DNA of 8,803 bases. Origin: Firmicutes bacterium UBA5496 (GTDB lineage: Bacteria > Bacillota > Proteinivoracia > UBA4975). The position numbers and the translations under genes are program-made. The stretch's first letter is position 1; every line of letters starts with the position of its first letter. Where the stretch lies: positions 17,273-26,075 of the forward strand of contig DIPE01000081.1 in assembly GCA_002427015.1 (NCBI GenBank). Reading direction: 5' to 3'. Shown here one piece after another: positions 1-6,159 of this stretch. A model generated the notes under the pieces. That model made no database searches, was not told the origin of the DNA, and saw only the letters and a program-made list of their open reading frames with translations.

Positions 1-1
1 T

Positions 2-577
2 TTTCACGATTATAACTTGAAACGAATGACAGGCTTGGACAGGGAGGTAAAGGAGCTTGACTGGCCCCAACTGCAGGAACTGAAACTGGCGGGGACAGAT
101 CAGGGCATCCCCCTATTTGAAGACGTCCTGGCCCTGGTTGGGGGAAAAACCCCTCTGCTGATTGAAGTGAAAAATGAAGGGCAGGTGGGCCGGCTGGAGC
201 AGGCAGTAATTGAGAACCTAAGAGGCTATGCCGGCGAATATGCCATTCAATCCTTTAACCCCTTCGTCCTCCGCTATTTCCGGGAACATGCCCCGGGCAT
301 TGTCCGGGGGCAGTTGTCAGGGCCTTTTAAAGGGGAAGACTTGGCTTTCATTAAGATTTTTCTCCTTAAATATCTCCTCTTAAATTTCTTAAGCCGTCCC
401 GCTTTTGTCTCCTATGCAGCAGGGGCTCTCCCGGAATGGTTTGCCGGCCGCCTGCGCCGGAAAGGCTTATACCTGTTGGCCTGGACTGTCAAAGATGTCA
501 ATGAGTATAGCAAAGCCAAAACTATTTTCGATAACGTGATTTTTGAAGGTTTTTCCGCGCCGGGTTTCCCCGGATAG
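2..577 (+). CDS. Glycerophosphodiester phosphodiesterase, C-terminal part (cut by left edge)
   Basis: The frame is open from base 2, so the true start lies outside the window; the TTG at 17 and ATG at 26 are internal. The first residues, FHDYNLKRMTG, match the conserved His-Asp stretch of the GDPD TIM-barrel family, and LLIEVKNEG at about residue 50 of the fragment carries the family's metal-binding glutamate strand (IEVK/IELK). AIQSFNPFVLRYFRE and the late LLAWTVKDVNEY are also typical (QSF..., W-T-V). Family members hydrolyse glycerophosphodiesters to glycerol 3-phosphate and an alcohol. No signal peptide can be judged because the N-terminus is missing. The segment IKIFLLKYLLLNFLSR is hydrophobic and basic and may lie on the membrane. 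It ends 105 nt before the ytxC start, so it is probably not tightly coupled to ytxC. Family call is confident; exact substrate is unknown. Confidence 0.9.
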   Translation, partial: FHDYNLKRMTGLDREVKELDWPQLQELKLAGTDQGIPLFEDVLALVGGKTPLLIEVKNEGQVGRLEQAVIENLRGYAGEYAIQSFNPFVLRYFREHAPGIVRGQLSGPFKGEDLAFIKIFLLKYLLLNFLSRPAFVSYAAGALPEWFAGRLRRKGLYLLAWTVKDVNEYSKAKTIFDNVIFEGFSAPGFPG

Positions 578-611
578 GTAAAAAATATTGGCTTCATGTT
601 AAAAACTGCCT

Positions 612-632
612 TGTCTTAGTTCAATTAAGACA
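612..632. repeat. Short inverted repeat between GDPD gene and ytxC
   Basis: The 7-bp arms TGTCTTA and TAAGACA enclose a 7-nt loop. It is followed by TCCCCC rather than a T-run, so it is a poor intrinsic terminator. It could be an operator or a weak 3'-end hairpin. A TATACT at 645-650 could be a -10 box for ytxC, but I see no matching -35 at normal spacing. Confidence 0.3.
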
Positions 633-682
633 TCCCCCTTTGCATATACTATTTATGACCTGAAATGTTAGGGGGGAAAGTC

Positions 683-1510
683 GTGGAGGCAATTTGTATT
701 GAAACAGAAAACACCAACCCCGAAAGATTGCGCAGATGCCTGTTAAAGCAAGTAGAGTCTTGGCAGAGCAGCGGCCTGCTCCAGGAGTTCAGCGAGACCT
801 GCAAGGGCACTGTTACTATATGGGATTGCAAGATTGTAAGCGATGGTCAAGCCAATAATTTGCGCCAGCTGGCAGCCCAGGTTCTGGCAGATTATATCAT
901 CAGTGAAATTGAGCCTGCCCTCCTTGACAAGCTGGCTGCTCTTCACCATCCCAATTTGGGGGAAAGGGAGCGGCAGCAAATTACCGGCAGTGTGCGTCAG
1001 CGCTTGCTGCGGGAAGAGATGCTGACCGGGGAAAGCCGGCGCCGCATAATCTTGCGCAACCTGGAAGATTTTTTGCAGGGGCAGGATCAAATCAATATTG
1101 AAGGTTTTATCCGCTTTCGTCTCCAGGATTATCAGCGGGAGCTGCTTAACCTGGTTAATCAGAGCGCCGATGACCTGATGATTGAAAAGGAATATCAGGA
1201 TTTTATCAACCTCTTGAAATACTTTGTGGAAATTCAACAACCCCGATTTCCGGAGATGCATCTCATGTGCTCGGCTGAGGGCCTGGTATTATGCGACAAC
1301 AGGTTCAATATCCTGCACCGGGAAAAGGAGCAGGACATTGAAGGGGCTGATGCAATTGTCAGCACCCTGGTGACGGCGGCGCCGAACTATGTTACTGTTC
1401 ATGTCAACAATTTCCCTGGGGATAATGAACTGGTGTCCACCATTCAGCATATTTTTGATTCCCGGGTTAAGCTGTGTTTTGGCTGTGAACATTGCCGCCG
1501 GGAAAAATAA
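683..1510 (+). CDS. ytxC: Sporulation protein YtxC family
   Basis: This is a 275-residue soluble protein with no signal peptide or membrane segment. It resembles the YtxC family annotated as putative sporulation proteins in Bacilli and Clostridia, which in many genomes lies close to thrS, as here. Seen in the sequence: a helical, charged central part (residues about 90-160, containing GFIRFRLQDYQREL) and a C-terminal half with alternating strands ending in KLCFGCEHCRREK, where Cys265, Cys268 and Cys271 form a C-x2-C-x2-C cluster. I chose GTG at 683 rather than the in-frame ATG at 665 because AGGGGGG at 670-676 sits 6 nt ahead of the GTG, while the ATG has no ribosome binding site. The gene is followed after 53 nt by the DUF445 gene, so the two are probably cotranscribed. 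The biochemical role of the family is not known. The call rests on overall resemblance and gene context. Confidence 0.8.
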   Translation: MEAICIETENTNPERLRRCLLKQVESWQSSGLLQEFSETCKGTVTIWDCKIVSDGQANNLRQLAAQVLADYIISEIEPALLDKLAALHHPNLGERERQQITGSVRQRLLREEMLTGESRRRIILRNLEDFLQGQDQINIEGFIRFRLQDYQRELLNLVNQSADDLMIEKEYQDFINLLKYFVEIQQPRFPEMHLMCSAEGLVLCDNRFNILHREKEQDIEGADAIVSTLVTAAPNYVTVHVNNFPGDNELVSTIQHIFDSRVKLCFGCEHCRREK

Positions 1511-1528
1511 ATTGCGAAAAGACATGCG

Positions 1529-1564
1529 CCGGTGTATCATCTTGGTGAAGGGATGATGTACCGG
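1529..1564 (+). promoter_or_regulatory. Hairpin enclosing the Shine-Dalgarno and reaching the start codon of the DUF445 gene
   Basis: Arms 1529-1541 and 1552-1564 can pair over 13 positions with no mismatch (11 Watson-Crick plus two G-U), leaving a 10-nt loop TTGGTGAAGG. The loop contains the only plausible ribosome binding site (AAGG/AAGGG, from 1548). The 3' arm ends on the first base of the GTG start codon. No T-run follows, so it is not a terminator. Possible translational control element; the function is inferred from position only. Confidence 0.5.
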
Positions 1565-2160
1565 TGTATTATTTTATCTTGTTTCCAGTGTTGGGAGGCG
1601 CTATTGGCTGGGTGACCAATTACCTGGCCATCAAGTTCTTGTTCCGGCCCCGCAAGCCCTGGCGAATCGGACCCTTGGTTATCCAGGGAGTCATCCCCCG
1701 CCGGCGCAAAGATTTAGCTGCGGCGGTTGGGCAAGTAGTGGCCACCGAATTGCTGCCCCAGGATCAGATTGCCGCGGCCATCAGCGCTCCGGTAATTCGC
1801 AGGAATATGGCGGAAATGGCCGGGGAGACTGTTGCCCAGCGGGTCATGGCCTATCCTGTTCTCCGGCCTTTTCCCCGGGCTTTGCGGGAACTGATTGCCC
1901 AGCAAGTCGCCAAAACAGTGAACCGGGAAGTGAAAAGCATTCTGGCTGCGGAAGGTCCGGAAATGGTACACCGGGTGCTGTCCACCGTGGACCTGGCCCA
2001 ACTGGTGGAAAATGAACTGGATGCTATGGACTGGGACTATATGGAGGCAATTGTCTATTCTGTGGCGGGCAGGGAACTAAAACTCATTGAGATAATGGGC
2101 GGCGTCCTTGGGGCCTTGGTTGGCCTGATTCAAGCCGTTATTGTCTACTTTTTCGGCTAA
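1564..2160 (+). CDS. Compact DUF445 family membrane protein
   Basis: A 198-residue protein. Residues 1-27 form a membrane segment carrying GGAIGWVTNYLAIKFLFRP, the hallmark of DUF445 proteins (G-W-x-T-N-x-x-A-I-x-x-L-F). Residues about 177-197 (GVLGALVGLIQAVIVYFF) form a second membrane segment, with a soluble, basic, helical region between them. Larger DUF445 proteins (YheB type) are about twice this length; the short form with the two end segments is common in Clostridia. The function is unknown. GTG at 1564 is the only usable start: the ATGs at 1553 and 1556 are out of frame and an in-frame TGA lies at 1546. AAGGG at 1548-1552 is 11 nt upstream, a long spacing that the hairpin at 1529-1564 may affect. 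Probably transcribed with ytxC. The thrS unit that follows has its own promoter. Confidence 0.85.
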   Translation: MYYFILFPVLGGAIGWVTNYLAIKFLFRPRKPWRIGPLVIQGVIPRRRKDLAAAVGQVVATELLPQDQIAAAISAPVIRRNMAEMAGETVAQRVMAYPVLRPFPRALRELIAQQVAKTVNREVKSILAAEGPEMVHRVLSTVDLAQLVENELDAMDWDYMEAIVYSVAGRELKLIEIMGGVLGALVGLIQAVIVYFFG

Positions 2161-2173
2161 TCGGCTCCTAAAG

Positions 2174-2202
2174 TTGACTTCTTTTTTTCAATCAGTTATA
2201 AT
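2174..2202 (+). promoter_or_regulatory. Sigma-A promoter of the thrS unit
   Basis: TTGACT at 2174-2179 and a perfect TATAAT at 2197-2202 are separated by 17 nt. Transcription should start near 2209, just ahead of the first T-box helix (2212). This fits a complete leader. Confidence 0.9.
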
Positions 2203-2208
2203 TCCAAC

Positions 2209-2437
2209 TAACAGCTGAGACGGGGACAAGAGCTTTACTTATTTCGGTCAGAGAGGGAAACAAATGCTGCGAGTTTCCTCCGAAAGGGTCAAGTCTTACC
2301 GCCCCTGAGCTGCAGAAGTGAACTTCTGCCGGTCCCGGCGCCGTTACCGCTGCAATGAGGGGGAGAGCTTTTCTCCAACTTGGGTGGAACCGCGGATTAC
2401 ATCATCCGTCCCTTGGGACTGGATGATTTTATTTTTT
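2209..2437 (+). promoter_or_regulatory. T-box riboswitch (tRNA-Thr sensing leader of thrS)
   Basis: The leader shows the T-box parts in order. Stem I runs from CAGCT (2212-2216) to AGCTG (2308-2312), with GGGG/CCCC above it and CTGAGA opposite CTGA, which looks like the usual basal kink-turn. The distal AGAGAGGG... and GCTGCGAG segments (about 2251-2275) are the conserved apical loops. The specifier is read as ACC (2298-2300), a threonine codon, on the 3' side of Stem I followed by a purine. A second hairpin, GCAGAAG-TGAA-CTTCTGC, spans 2312-2329. The T-box sequence TGGGTGGAACCGCG (2381-2394) offers UGGA for the uncharged tRNA 3' end, so a discriminator U is expected. Known mechanism: uncharged tRNA-Thr stabilises the antiterminator and turns on thrS. 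The specifier assignment is by eye. Confidence 0.95.
2401..2437 (+). terminator. T-box regulated terminator
   Basis: ATCATCCGTCCC pairs with GGGACTGGATGAT (one bulged A) and is followed by ATTTTATTTTTT. It competes with the antiterminator that includes the T-box sequence. The thrS ribosome binding site begins directly after the T-run. Confidence 0.9.
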
Positions 2438-2451
2438 AGGAGGAAATGAAA

Positions 2452-4362
2452 ATGGCAGTGGTAATTCTTAAAGACGGCAGCAGGCGTGAATATCCTCAGC
2501 CGGTGACACCGCTGCAGGTTGCCGAGGATTTAAGCAAGCGTCTGGCCAAAGAGGCGGTTGTGGCTAAAGTCAACGGCGTTCTCTGGGATATCAACCGGGT
2601 TATGCCGGCAGAGGCTGAACTGGAACTGCTGGACTTCGACAATCCTCAGGCTCGCGATGTCTATCGGCACAGCACCTCTCACCTTATGGCTCAGGCCGTT
2701 CAAGAGCTGTATCCGGATGTGAAACTGGCAATCGGCCCTGCAATTGAAGACGGTTTTTACTATGACTTTGACCTCAAAGAATCTCTGACCCCCGAAGATT
2801 TGAAGAAAATTCAGGGGCGGATGGAGGAGCTGGTCAAAGAAGATCTGGAGATTAAGCGGCAGGTTTTGAGCCGGCAGGAAGCTTTGGATTTGTTCCGGAA
2901 AATGGGCGAGGATTATAAGGTTGAACTCATCGAAGACTTGCCCGAGGATGCAGAGATAAGCTGTTACCGGCAAGGGGAATTTCTGGATTTGTGCGCCGGG
3001 CCCCATGTAGGCAGCACAGGCAGAATCAGGGTTTTTAAGCTGCTGAGCGTCGCCGGTTCCTACTGGCGGGGCGATGAGCGCCAGCCCATGCTGCAGCGGA
3101 TATATGGCACATCTTTTGCTAAGAAAAGCCAGTTGGAAGAGCATTTGGCCCTGCTGGAGGAAGCCAAGAAGCGGGATCACCGCAAGCTGGGCCGGGAACT
3201 GGACCTGTTCTCTGTTAGCGAGGATGGCCCCGGCATGCCCATCTACCATCCCAACGGCGTTATTGTCTGGAATGAACTTCTCAAACTGTGGCGGGAGGAG
3301 CATACCCGGGACCGGTACTTGGAAATCCGTACTCCCCAAATTCTCAACAAGCGTTTGTGGGAGCGCTCGGGGCACTGGGATAATTACGCCGAGAATATGT
3401 ATCTCACCGAAGTAGATGAAACTCCCTTTGCCCTTAAACCCATGAACTGCCCCGGGGCGATGTTATGGTATCTCACAGCTCACCGCAGTTACCGGGACCT
3501 TCCCTTGCGCACTGCAGAGCTGGGCCTGGTGCACCGCCATGAGCGTTCGGGAACTCTCCACGGCCTCATGCGGGTGCGGGCCTTTACCCAGGATGATGCC
3601 CACATCTTCATGTTGCCCAGCCAGATAGAAGAAGAAGTGGCCGGGGTAATCAACTTGGTGGACAGGATATACAAGGTCTTTGGTCTGGAATACCGCATAG
3701 AGCTGAGCACCAAGCCAGATAAATGCATGGGTACTGAGGAGCAGTGGGAAACAGCTACTAATGCCTTGATGCGGGTCCTGGAGAAGAGGGGCATTGAGTT
3801 TAAAATTAATCCCGGGGACGGGGCGTTCTATGGACCAAAGATTGACTTTCACATTCTAGACTGCCTCAAGCGCAGCTGGCAGTGCGCCACCATTCAGCTG
3901 GACTTTCAGCTGCCTGAGCGCTTTGACCTCACCTATACCGGCGAAGATGGCCAGGAACACAGGCCTGTAACTGTGCACAGGGTAATTTACGGCGCCGTGG
4001 ATCGTTTCTTCGGGGTTTTGATCGAGCACTTTGCCGGCGCCTTTCCCGTTTGGCTGGCCCCGGTCCAGGTCAAAATACTGCCCATTGCCGACCGCCACCA
4101 CGAGTATTGCGAGACAGTGGCTGCACGCCTGGAAGCGGCCGGAATACGCGTGACCGCAGATTTGCGCAATGAAAAGATAGGCTACAAAATTCGTCAGGCT
4201 CAAGGAGAGAAAGTTCCCTATATGCTGGTTGTCGGCGACAAGGAAGTGGAGGCCGGCAAGGCTGCCCTCCGCACCAGGGCTGAGGGGGATGTTGGCCAGG
4301 TGGACATCGCCGAATTCCAAGAGCGGCTGCTAGAGGAGATAAAAACCCGGCAACTGAATTGA
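2452..4362 (+). CDS. thrS: Threonyl-tRNA synthetase
   Basis: The 636-residue protein has full length and all domains of bacterial ThrRS, which charges tRNA-Thr in the cytoplasm. An N-terminal TGS domain covers residues 1 to about 62. The editing domain follows, with its zinc-site residues His73-x3-His77 (HSTSH) and Cys181-x3-His185 (CAGPH). The class II catalytic core carries the zinc ligands Cys333 (MNCPG), His384 (DDAHIF) and His509 (VHRVIYG), and the motif 2 arginine Arg362 in HRHERSGTLHG. The C-terminal anticodon-binding domain runs from about residue 535. I chose ATG at 2452 over the in-frame ATG at 2446 because AGGAGG at 2438-2443 is 8 nt ahead of 2452 and only 2 nt ahead of 2446. The gene is controlled by the T-box leader and ends in a hairpin at 4389. 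The last 75 bp recur at 5327-5401. Confidence 0.98.
   Translation: MAVVILKDGSRREYPQPVTPLQVAEDLSKRLAKEAVVAKVNGVLWDINRVMPAEAELELLDFDNPQARDVYRHSTSHLMAQAVQELYPDVKLAIGPAIEDGFYYDFDLKESLTPEDLKKIQGRMEELVKEDLEIKRQVLSRQEALDLFRKMGEDYKVELIEDLPEDAEISCYRQGEFLDLCAGPHVGSTGRIRVFKLLSVAGSYWRGDERQPMLQRIYGTSFAKKSQLEEHLALLEEAKKRDHRKLGRELDLFSVSEDGPGMPIYHPNGVIVWNELLKLWREEHTRDRYLEIRTPQILNKRLWERSGHWDNYAENMYLTEVDETPFALKPMNCPGAMLWYLTAHRSYRDLPLRTAELGLVHRHERSGTLHGLMRVRAFTQDDAHIFMLPSQIEEEVAGVINLVDRIYKVFGLEYRIELSTKPDKCMGTEEQWETATNALMRVLEKRGIEFKINPGDGAFYGPKIDFHILDCLKRSWQCATIQLDFQLPERFDLTYTGEDGQEHRPVTVHRVIYGAVDRFFGVLIEHFAGAFPVWLAPVQVKILPIADRHHEYCETVAARLEAAGIRVTADLRNEKIGYKIRQAQGEKVPYMLVVGDKEVEAGKAALRTRAEGDVGQVDIAEFQERLLEEIKTRQLN
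4288..4362 (+). repeat. Direct repeat, copy 1: 3' end of thrS
   Basis: This is the last 24 codons plus stop of thrS. It matches 5327-5401 at 69 of 75 positions without gaps (differences at 4292, 4293, 4312, 4327, 4330 and 4346). Similarity stops at the left boundary and just after the stop codon. Confidence 0.95.
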
Positions 4363-4388
4363 CATTGTGAAAAACCTGCTATGCAAAG

Positions 4389-4424
4389 GCCGCAGCCTAC
4401 CAGAGGCTTGCGGCTATTATTTTA
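4389..4424 (+). terminator. Terminator after thrS
   Basis: GCCGCAGCCT (4389-4398) pairs with AGGCTTGCGGC (4404-4414) with one bulge and a 5-nt loop, followed by TATTATTTTA. The interrupted T-run makes it moderate in strength. From here to 4594 I see no gene, only scattered A/T-rich sequence with a TATAAT at 4549-4554 that lacks a convincing -35 box. Confidence 0.75.
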
Positions 4425-4594
4425 AATAGGTGGTTCATACGCAGACATTGGAATTAATCCTAATATATTGGAAGATTTCTTTAGCAGTAGGTTTCTGGGG
4501 TAAAGCTGAGTTCTTTTAGAGGGGGACATAATGCGACAGTAAGATTAGTATAATTCTATTAGGTTACACATCGCCATAATCCTATGTTGTTTTT

Positions 4595-4726
4595 ATGGGG
4601 GAGGTGTTCACTGTTTGGGGATATTTAAGGATTAAGTTGCTTATGTACAATTTTCATCGGAAGGCGGAAGAAATCTACCCTGGTAACTCAAAGAGAGTAA
4701 TTAGGCTGGAGGGCAACCGGTCATGA
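4595..4726 (+). CDS. Possible small ORF (43 codons) overlapping the lipoprotein start
   Basis: An open frame starts at ATG 4595, with alternative in-frame starts at GTG 4604, TTG 4637 and ATG 4643. It ends at TGA 4724-4726, so its stop overlaps the lipoprotein ATG in an ATGA arrangement. ATGA junctions often mark translational coupling. The peptide is basic (MGEVFTVWGYLRIKLLMYNF..., then HRKAEEIYPGNSKRV) and matches nothing I recognise. The ATG has no ribosome binding site ahead of it. TTG 4637 has AAGGA at 4627-4631 upstream. It may equally be chance or the degraded 3' end of a lost gene. Confidence 0.25.
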   Translation: MGEVFTVWGYLRIKLLMYNFHRKAEEIYPGNSKRVIRLEGNRS

Positions 4727-5292
4727 AAACTTTTTCCGTTATTCTAGTCATACTGGTATCCTTGTTGGTTTTCATCAGCTGTGCCCCCCGGGATGCGATG
4801 CATCCGGTGTTTACAGCCCGGAAGGATGCCGGCTTAACGCCGGAGGATTTGGCCCAATCTCTGGAAATGTGTCAACAACTGCTGAGGGACTATTATCTAT
4901 CCAAAGATGATCCCGGGCTGATAGAATTTGAACGCTATATAGTTGACGAGAACTTGATGAAGTACTCCAAGGCAAAGGTAAAAAAAGAGGCCCAAAATCT
5001 TAACATCATTGCAATAGACATTTCTCTGGTGAATGCTGAGCTTGAAGATGACGGATATTTTATTTCTCTTAATGCCGTAGTGAAGCAATCTGGTGATAGC
5101 AGATTTGGGGAAGGAACACATTTTCTCGTTAAGAATGTTGATGGAAGATTGGTAGTAGCTGATTGGTTCACTGAGCATGGCACGGTGAGTTTCTTTGATT
5201 TGCAGCACCGTGGTAACTGCGGAGTAACAAACCCGACAATCTGGGAGAACCCCGAAATAGTTCAGAAGCTGTTTGCTGGGATTAATCAGTGA
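4723..5292 (+). CDS. Orphan putative lipoprotein
   Basis: A 189-residue protein. Residues 1-19 form a short lipoprotein signal peptide (one Lys, then a V/I/L-rich core) ending in VFISC-A, with the lipid-anchored cysteine at position 20. Phe at -3 is unusual for a lipobox, but the rest fits. The mature part is mixed alpha/beta. Its second half (residues about 95-150, with GYFISLNAVVKQSGDSRFGEGTHF cut by turns and VVADWFTEHG) has alternating strands like small extracytoplasmic ligand-binding or NTF2-like domains, but no family is recognised. ATG 4723 is preceded by GGAGGG at 4708-4713, spacing 9. The gene is visibly more AT-rich than thrS and lies between the two copies of the thrS 3' end, which suggests acquired DNA. 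Anchoring on the outer face of the membrane is inferred from the signal; the function is unknown. Confidence 0.8.
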   Translation: MKTFSVILVILVSLLVFISCAPRDAMHPVFTARKDAGLTPEDLAQSLEMCQQLLRDYYLSKDDPGLIEFERYIVDENLMKYSKAKVKKEAQNLNIIAIDISLVNAELEDDGYFISLNAVVKQSGDSRFGEGTHFLVKNVDGRLVVADWFTEHGTVSFFDLQHRGNCGVTNPTIWENPEIVQKLFAGINQ

Positions 5293-5326
5293 GGAATAAC
5301 CATAGAATTGGGATCTCATATTAGGA

Positions 5327-5401
5327 GATGCGGGCCAGGTGGACATCGCCCAATTCCAAGAGCGGTTGTTAGAGGAGATAAAAAACCGGCAACTGAATTG
5401 A
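5327..5401 (+). repeat. Direct repeat, copy 2: detached thrS 3' end
   Basis: It encodes DAGQVDIAQFQERLLEEIKN-RQLN-stop in the same frame as thrS, differing from it by three amino acids (V to A, E to Q, T to N) and two silent changes. It has no start codon or upstream thrS sequence, so it is a gene fragment, not a gene. It lies only 8 nt before the strong hairpin at 5410. This could be the original thrS 3' end displaced by an insertion, or the remnant of a second thrS copy. Confidence 0.95.
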
Positions 5402-5409
5402 TAGATTAA

Positions 5410-5447
5410 AACAACACCTGGTCCAGATTATTGGTCCAGGTGTTGTT
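5410..5447. terminator. Bidirectional terminator between convergent units
   Basis: AACAACACCTGG (5410-5421) pairs perfectly with CCAGGTGTTGTT (5436-5447). Three more inner pairs follow after one mismatch, leaving a 6-nt loop. On the minus strand the hairpin runs into TTGTTTTAAT, giving a good end for the pspA transcript. The plus strand is followed by a weaker TTCTGTATGTT. The pspA stop codon is 7 nt away. Confidence 0.85.
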
Positions 5448-5454
5448 CTGTATG

Positions 5455-6135
5455 TTACAGCCCCAGCTTCTTTTTCATGGCTGCCAGCTCATCCTCTACG
5501 GATGCGTTGACATCAGCAGTCTTGTATTTTTCCTCCAGGGCCTGGGCCTCGTCTACCGGCTGGGAATCCAGCTCGGCCATGGCGTTGGCCTCATCCAGCA
5601 TCTTGTCGGCCTTGTCCTCCATGCGCTGAAAGGCACCCTTACTGCCCTCAATCTTGTCGGCAGACGCCCCCAGCTTGGTAATCCTTTCCTGGGTCTTGGC
5701 CACGGCGACTTTGGCCTTAATGGCCTGACGGCGGCTGTTCAGGGTGTTGATATCCTTGACCAGCTTGTCGTGGAGTTGGCGCATCTTGACGGCGTTTTCA
5801 TGGGCCGCGGCATAAGCTGTTCCCAGACTAGCCCCCAGATTCTCCAGTTCCTGTTTCTTGGTTAAGAATACCCGGGCATCGTCCTCATTACCCGCCAGCA
5901 AAGCCTTTTTGGCCAGGTCTTCATACTTGGCAACTTCCCTGTTATTTTCATCCATCAGTCTCTTTGTGCGGCTTTCTTCCGCCATCACTCCGGCAGTTTC
6001 CCGCTTGACCTCAGCCAGGTCATCGCTCATCTTGCGCAGGTACTGGTCTACCATTTTCGCCGGGTCTTCTGCCTTATCCAAGAGAGCATTGATGTTGGCA
6101 GAAATGATGTCAGTAAATCTAGATAGAATTCCCAT
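5455..6135 (-). CDS. pspA: PspA/IM30 family membrane-stress protein
   Basis: The 226-residue protein has the normal length for PspA/IM30/LiaH proteins. Residues 1-25 (MGILSRFTDIISANINALLD...) form the typical N-terminal amphipathic membrane-binding helix followed by the conserved EDPAKMVDQYLR. Almost all the rest is charged, Ala/Lys/Glu-rich coiled coil, with a short C-terminal helix ending in DELAAMKKKLGL. Family members assemble into rings or rods on the cytoplasmic face of damaged membranes and help preserve the proton-motive force (established for the family). A strong ribosome binding site, AGGAGG, lies 9 nt before the ATG (plus-strand 6145-6150). It is the second gene of an operon, starting 24 nt after the TPM-like gene, with no promoter visible in the gap. 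No PspF, PspB or PspC is present. The family is certain; the inducing stress is unknown. Confidence 0.95.
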   Translation of the reverse strand: MGILSRFTDIISANINALLDKAEDPAKMVDQYLRKMSDDLAEVKRETAGVMAEESRTKRLMDENNREVAKYEDLAKKALLAGNEDDARVFLTKKQELENLGASLGTAYAAAHENAVKMRQLHDKLVKDINTLNSRRQAIKAKVAVAKTQERITKLGASADKIEGSKGAFQRMEDKADKMLDEANAMAELDSQPVDEAQALEEKYKTADVNASVEDELAAMKKKLGL

Positions 6136-6159
6136 GTTTTCAAACCTCCTATTGATAAT

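Noticed and set aside
743..1261. Minus-strand 172-codon frame inside ytxC
   Set aside because: It is fully covered by the better supported ytxC on the other strand and lacks a ribosome binding site.
2530..3375. Long minus-strand frame inside thrS
   Set aside because: It is antisense to an unmistakable thrS and its protein has no family features.
4525..4554. TATAAT at 4549-4554 as a promoter for the lipoprotein gene
   Set aside because: There is no acceptable -35 box at 16-18 nt; the -10 alone is not enough.
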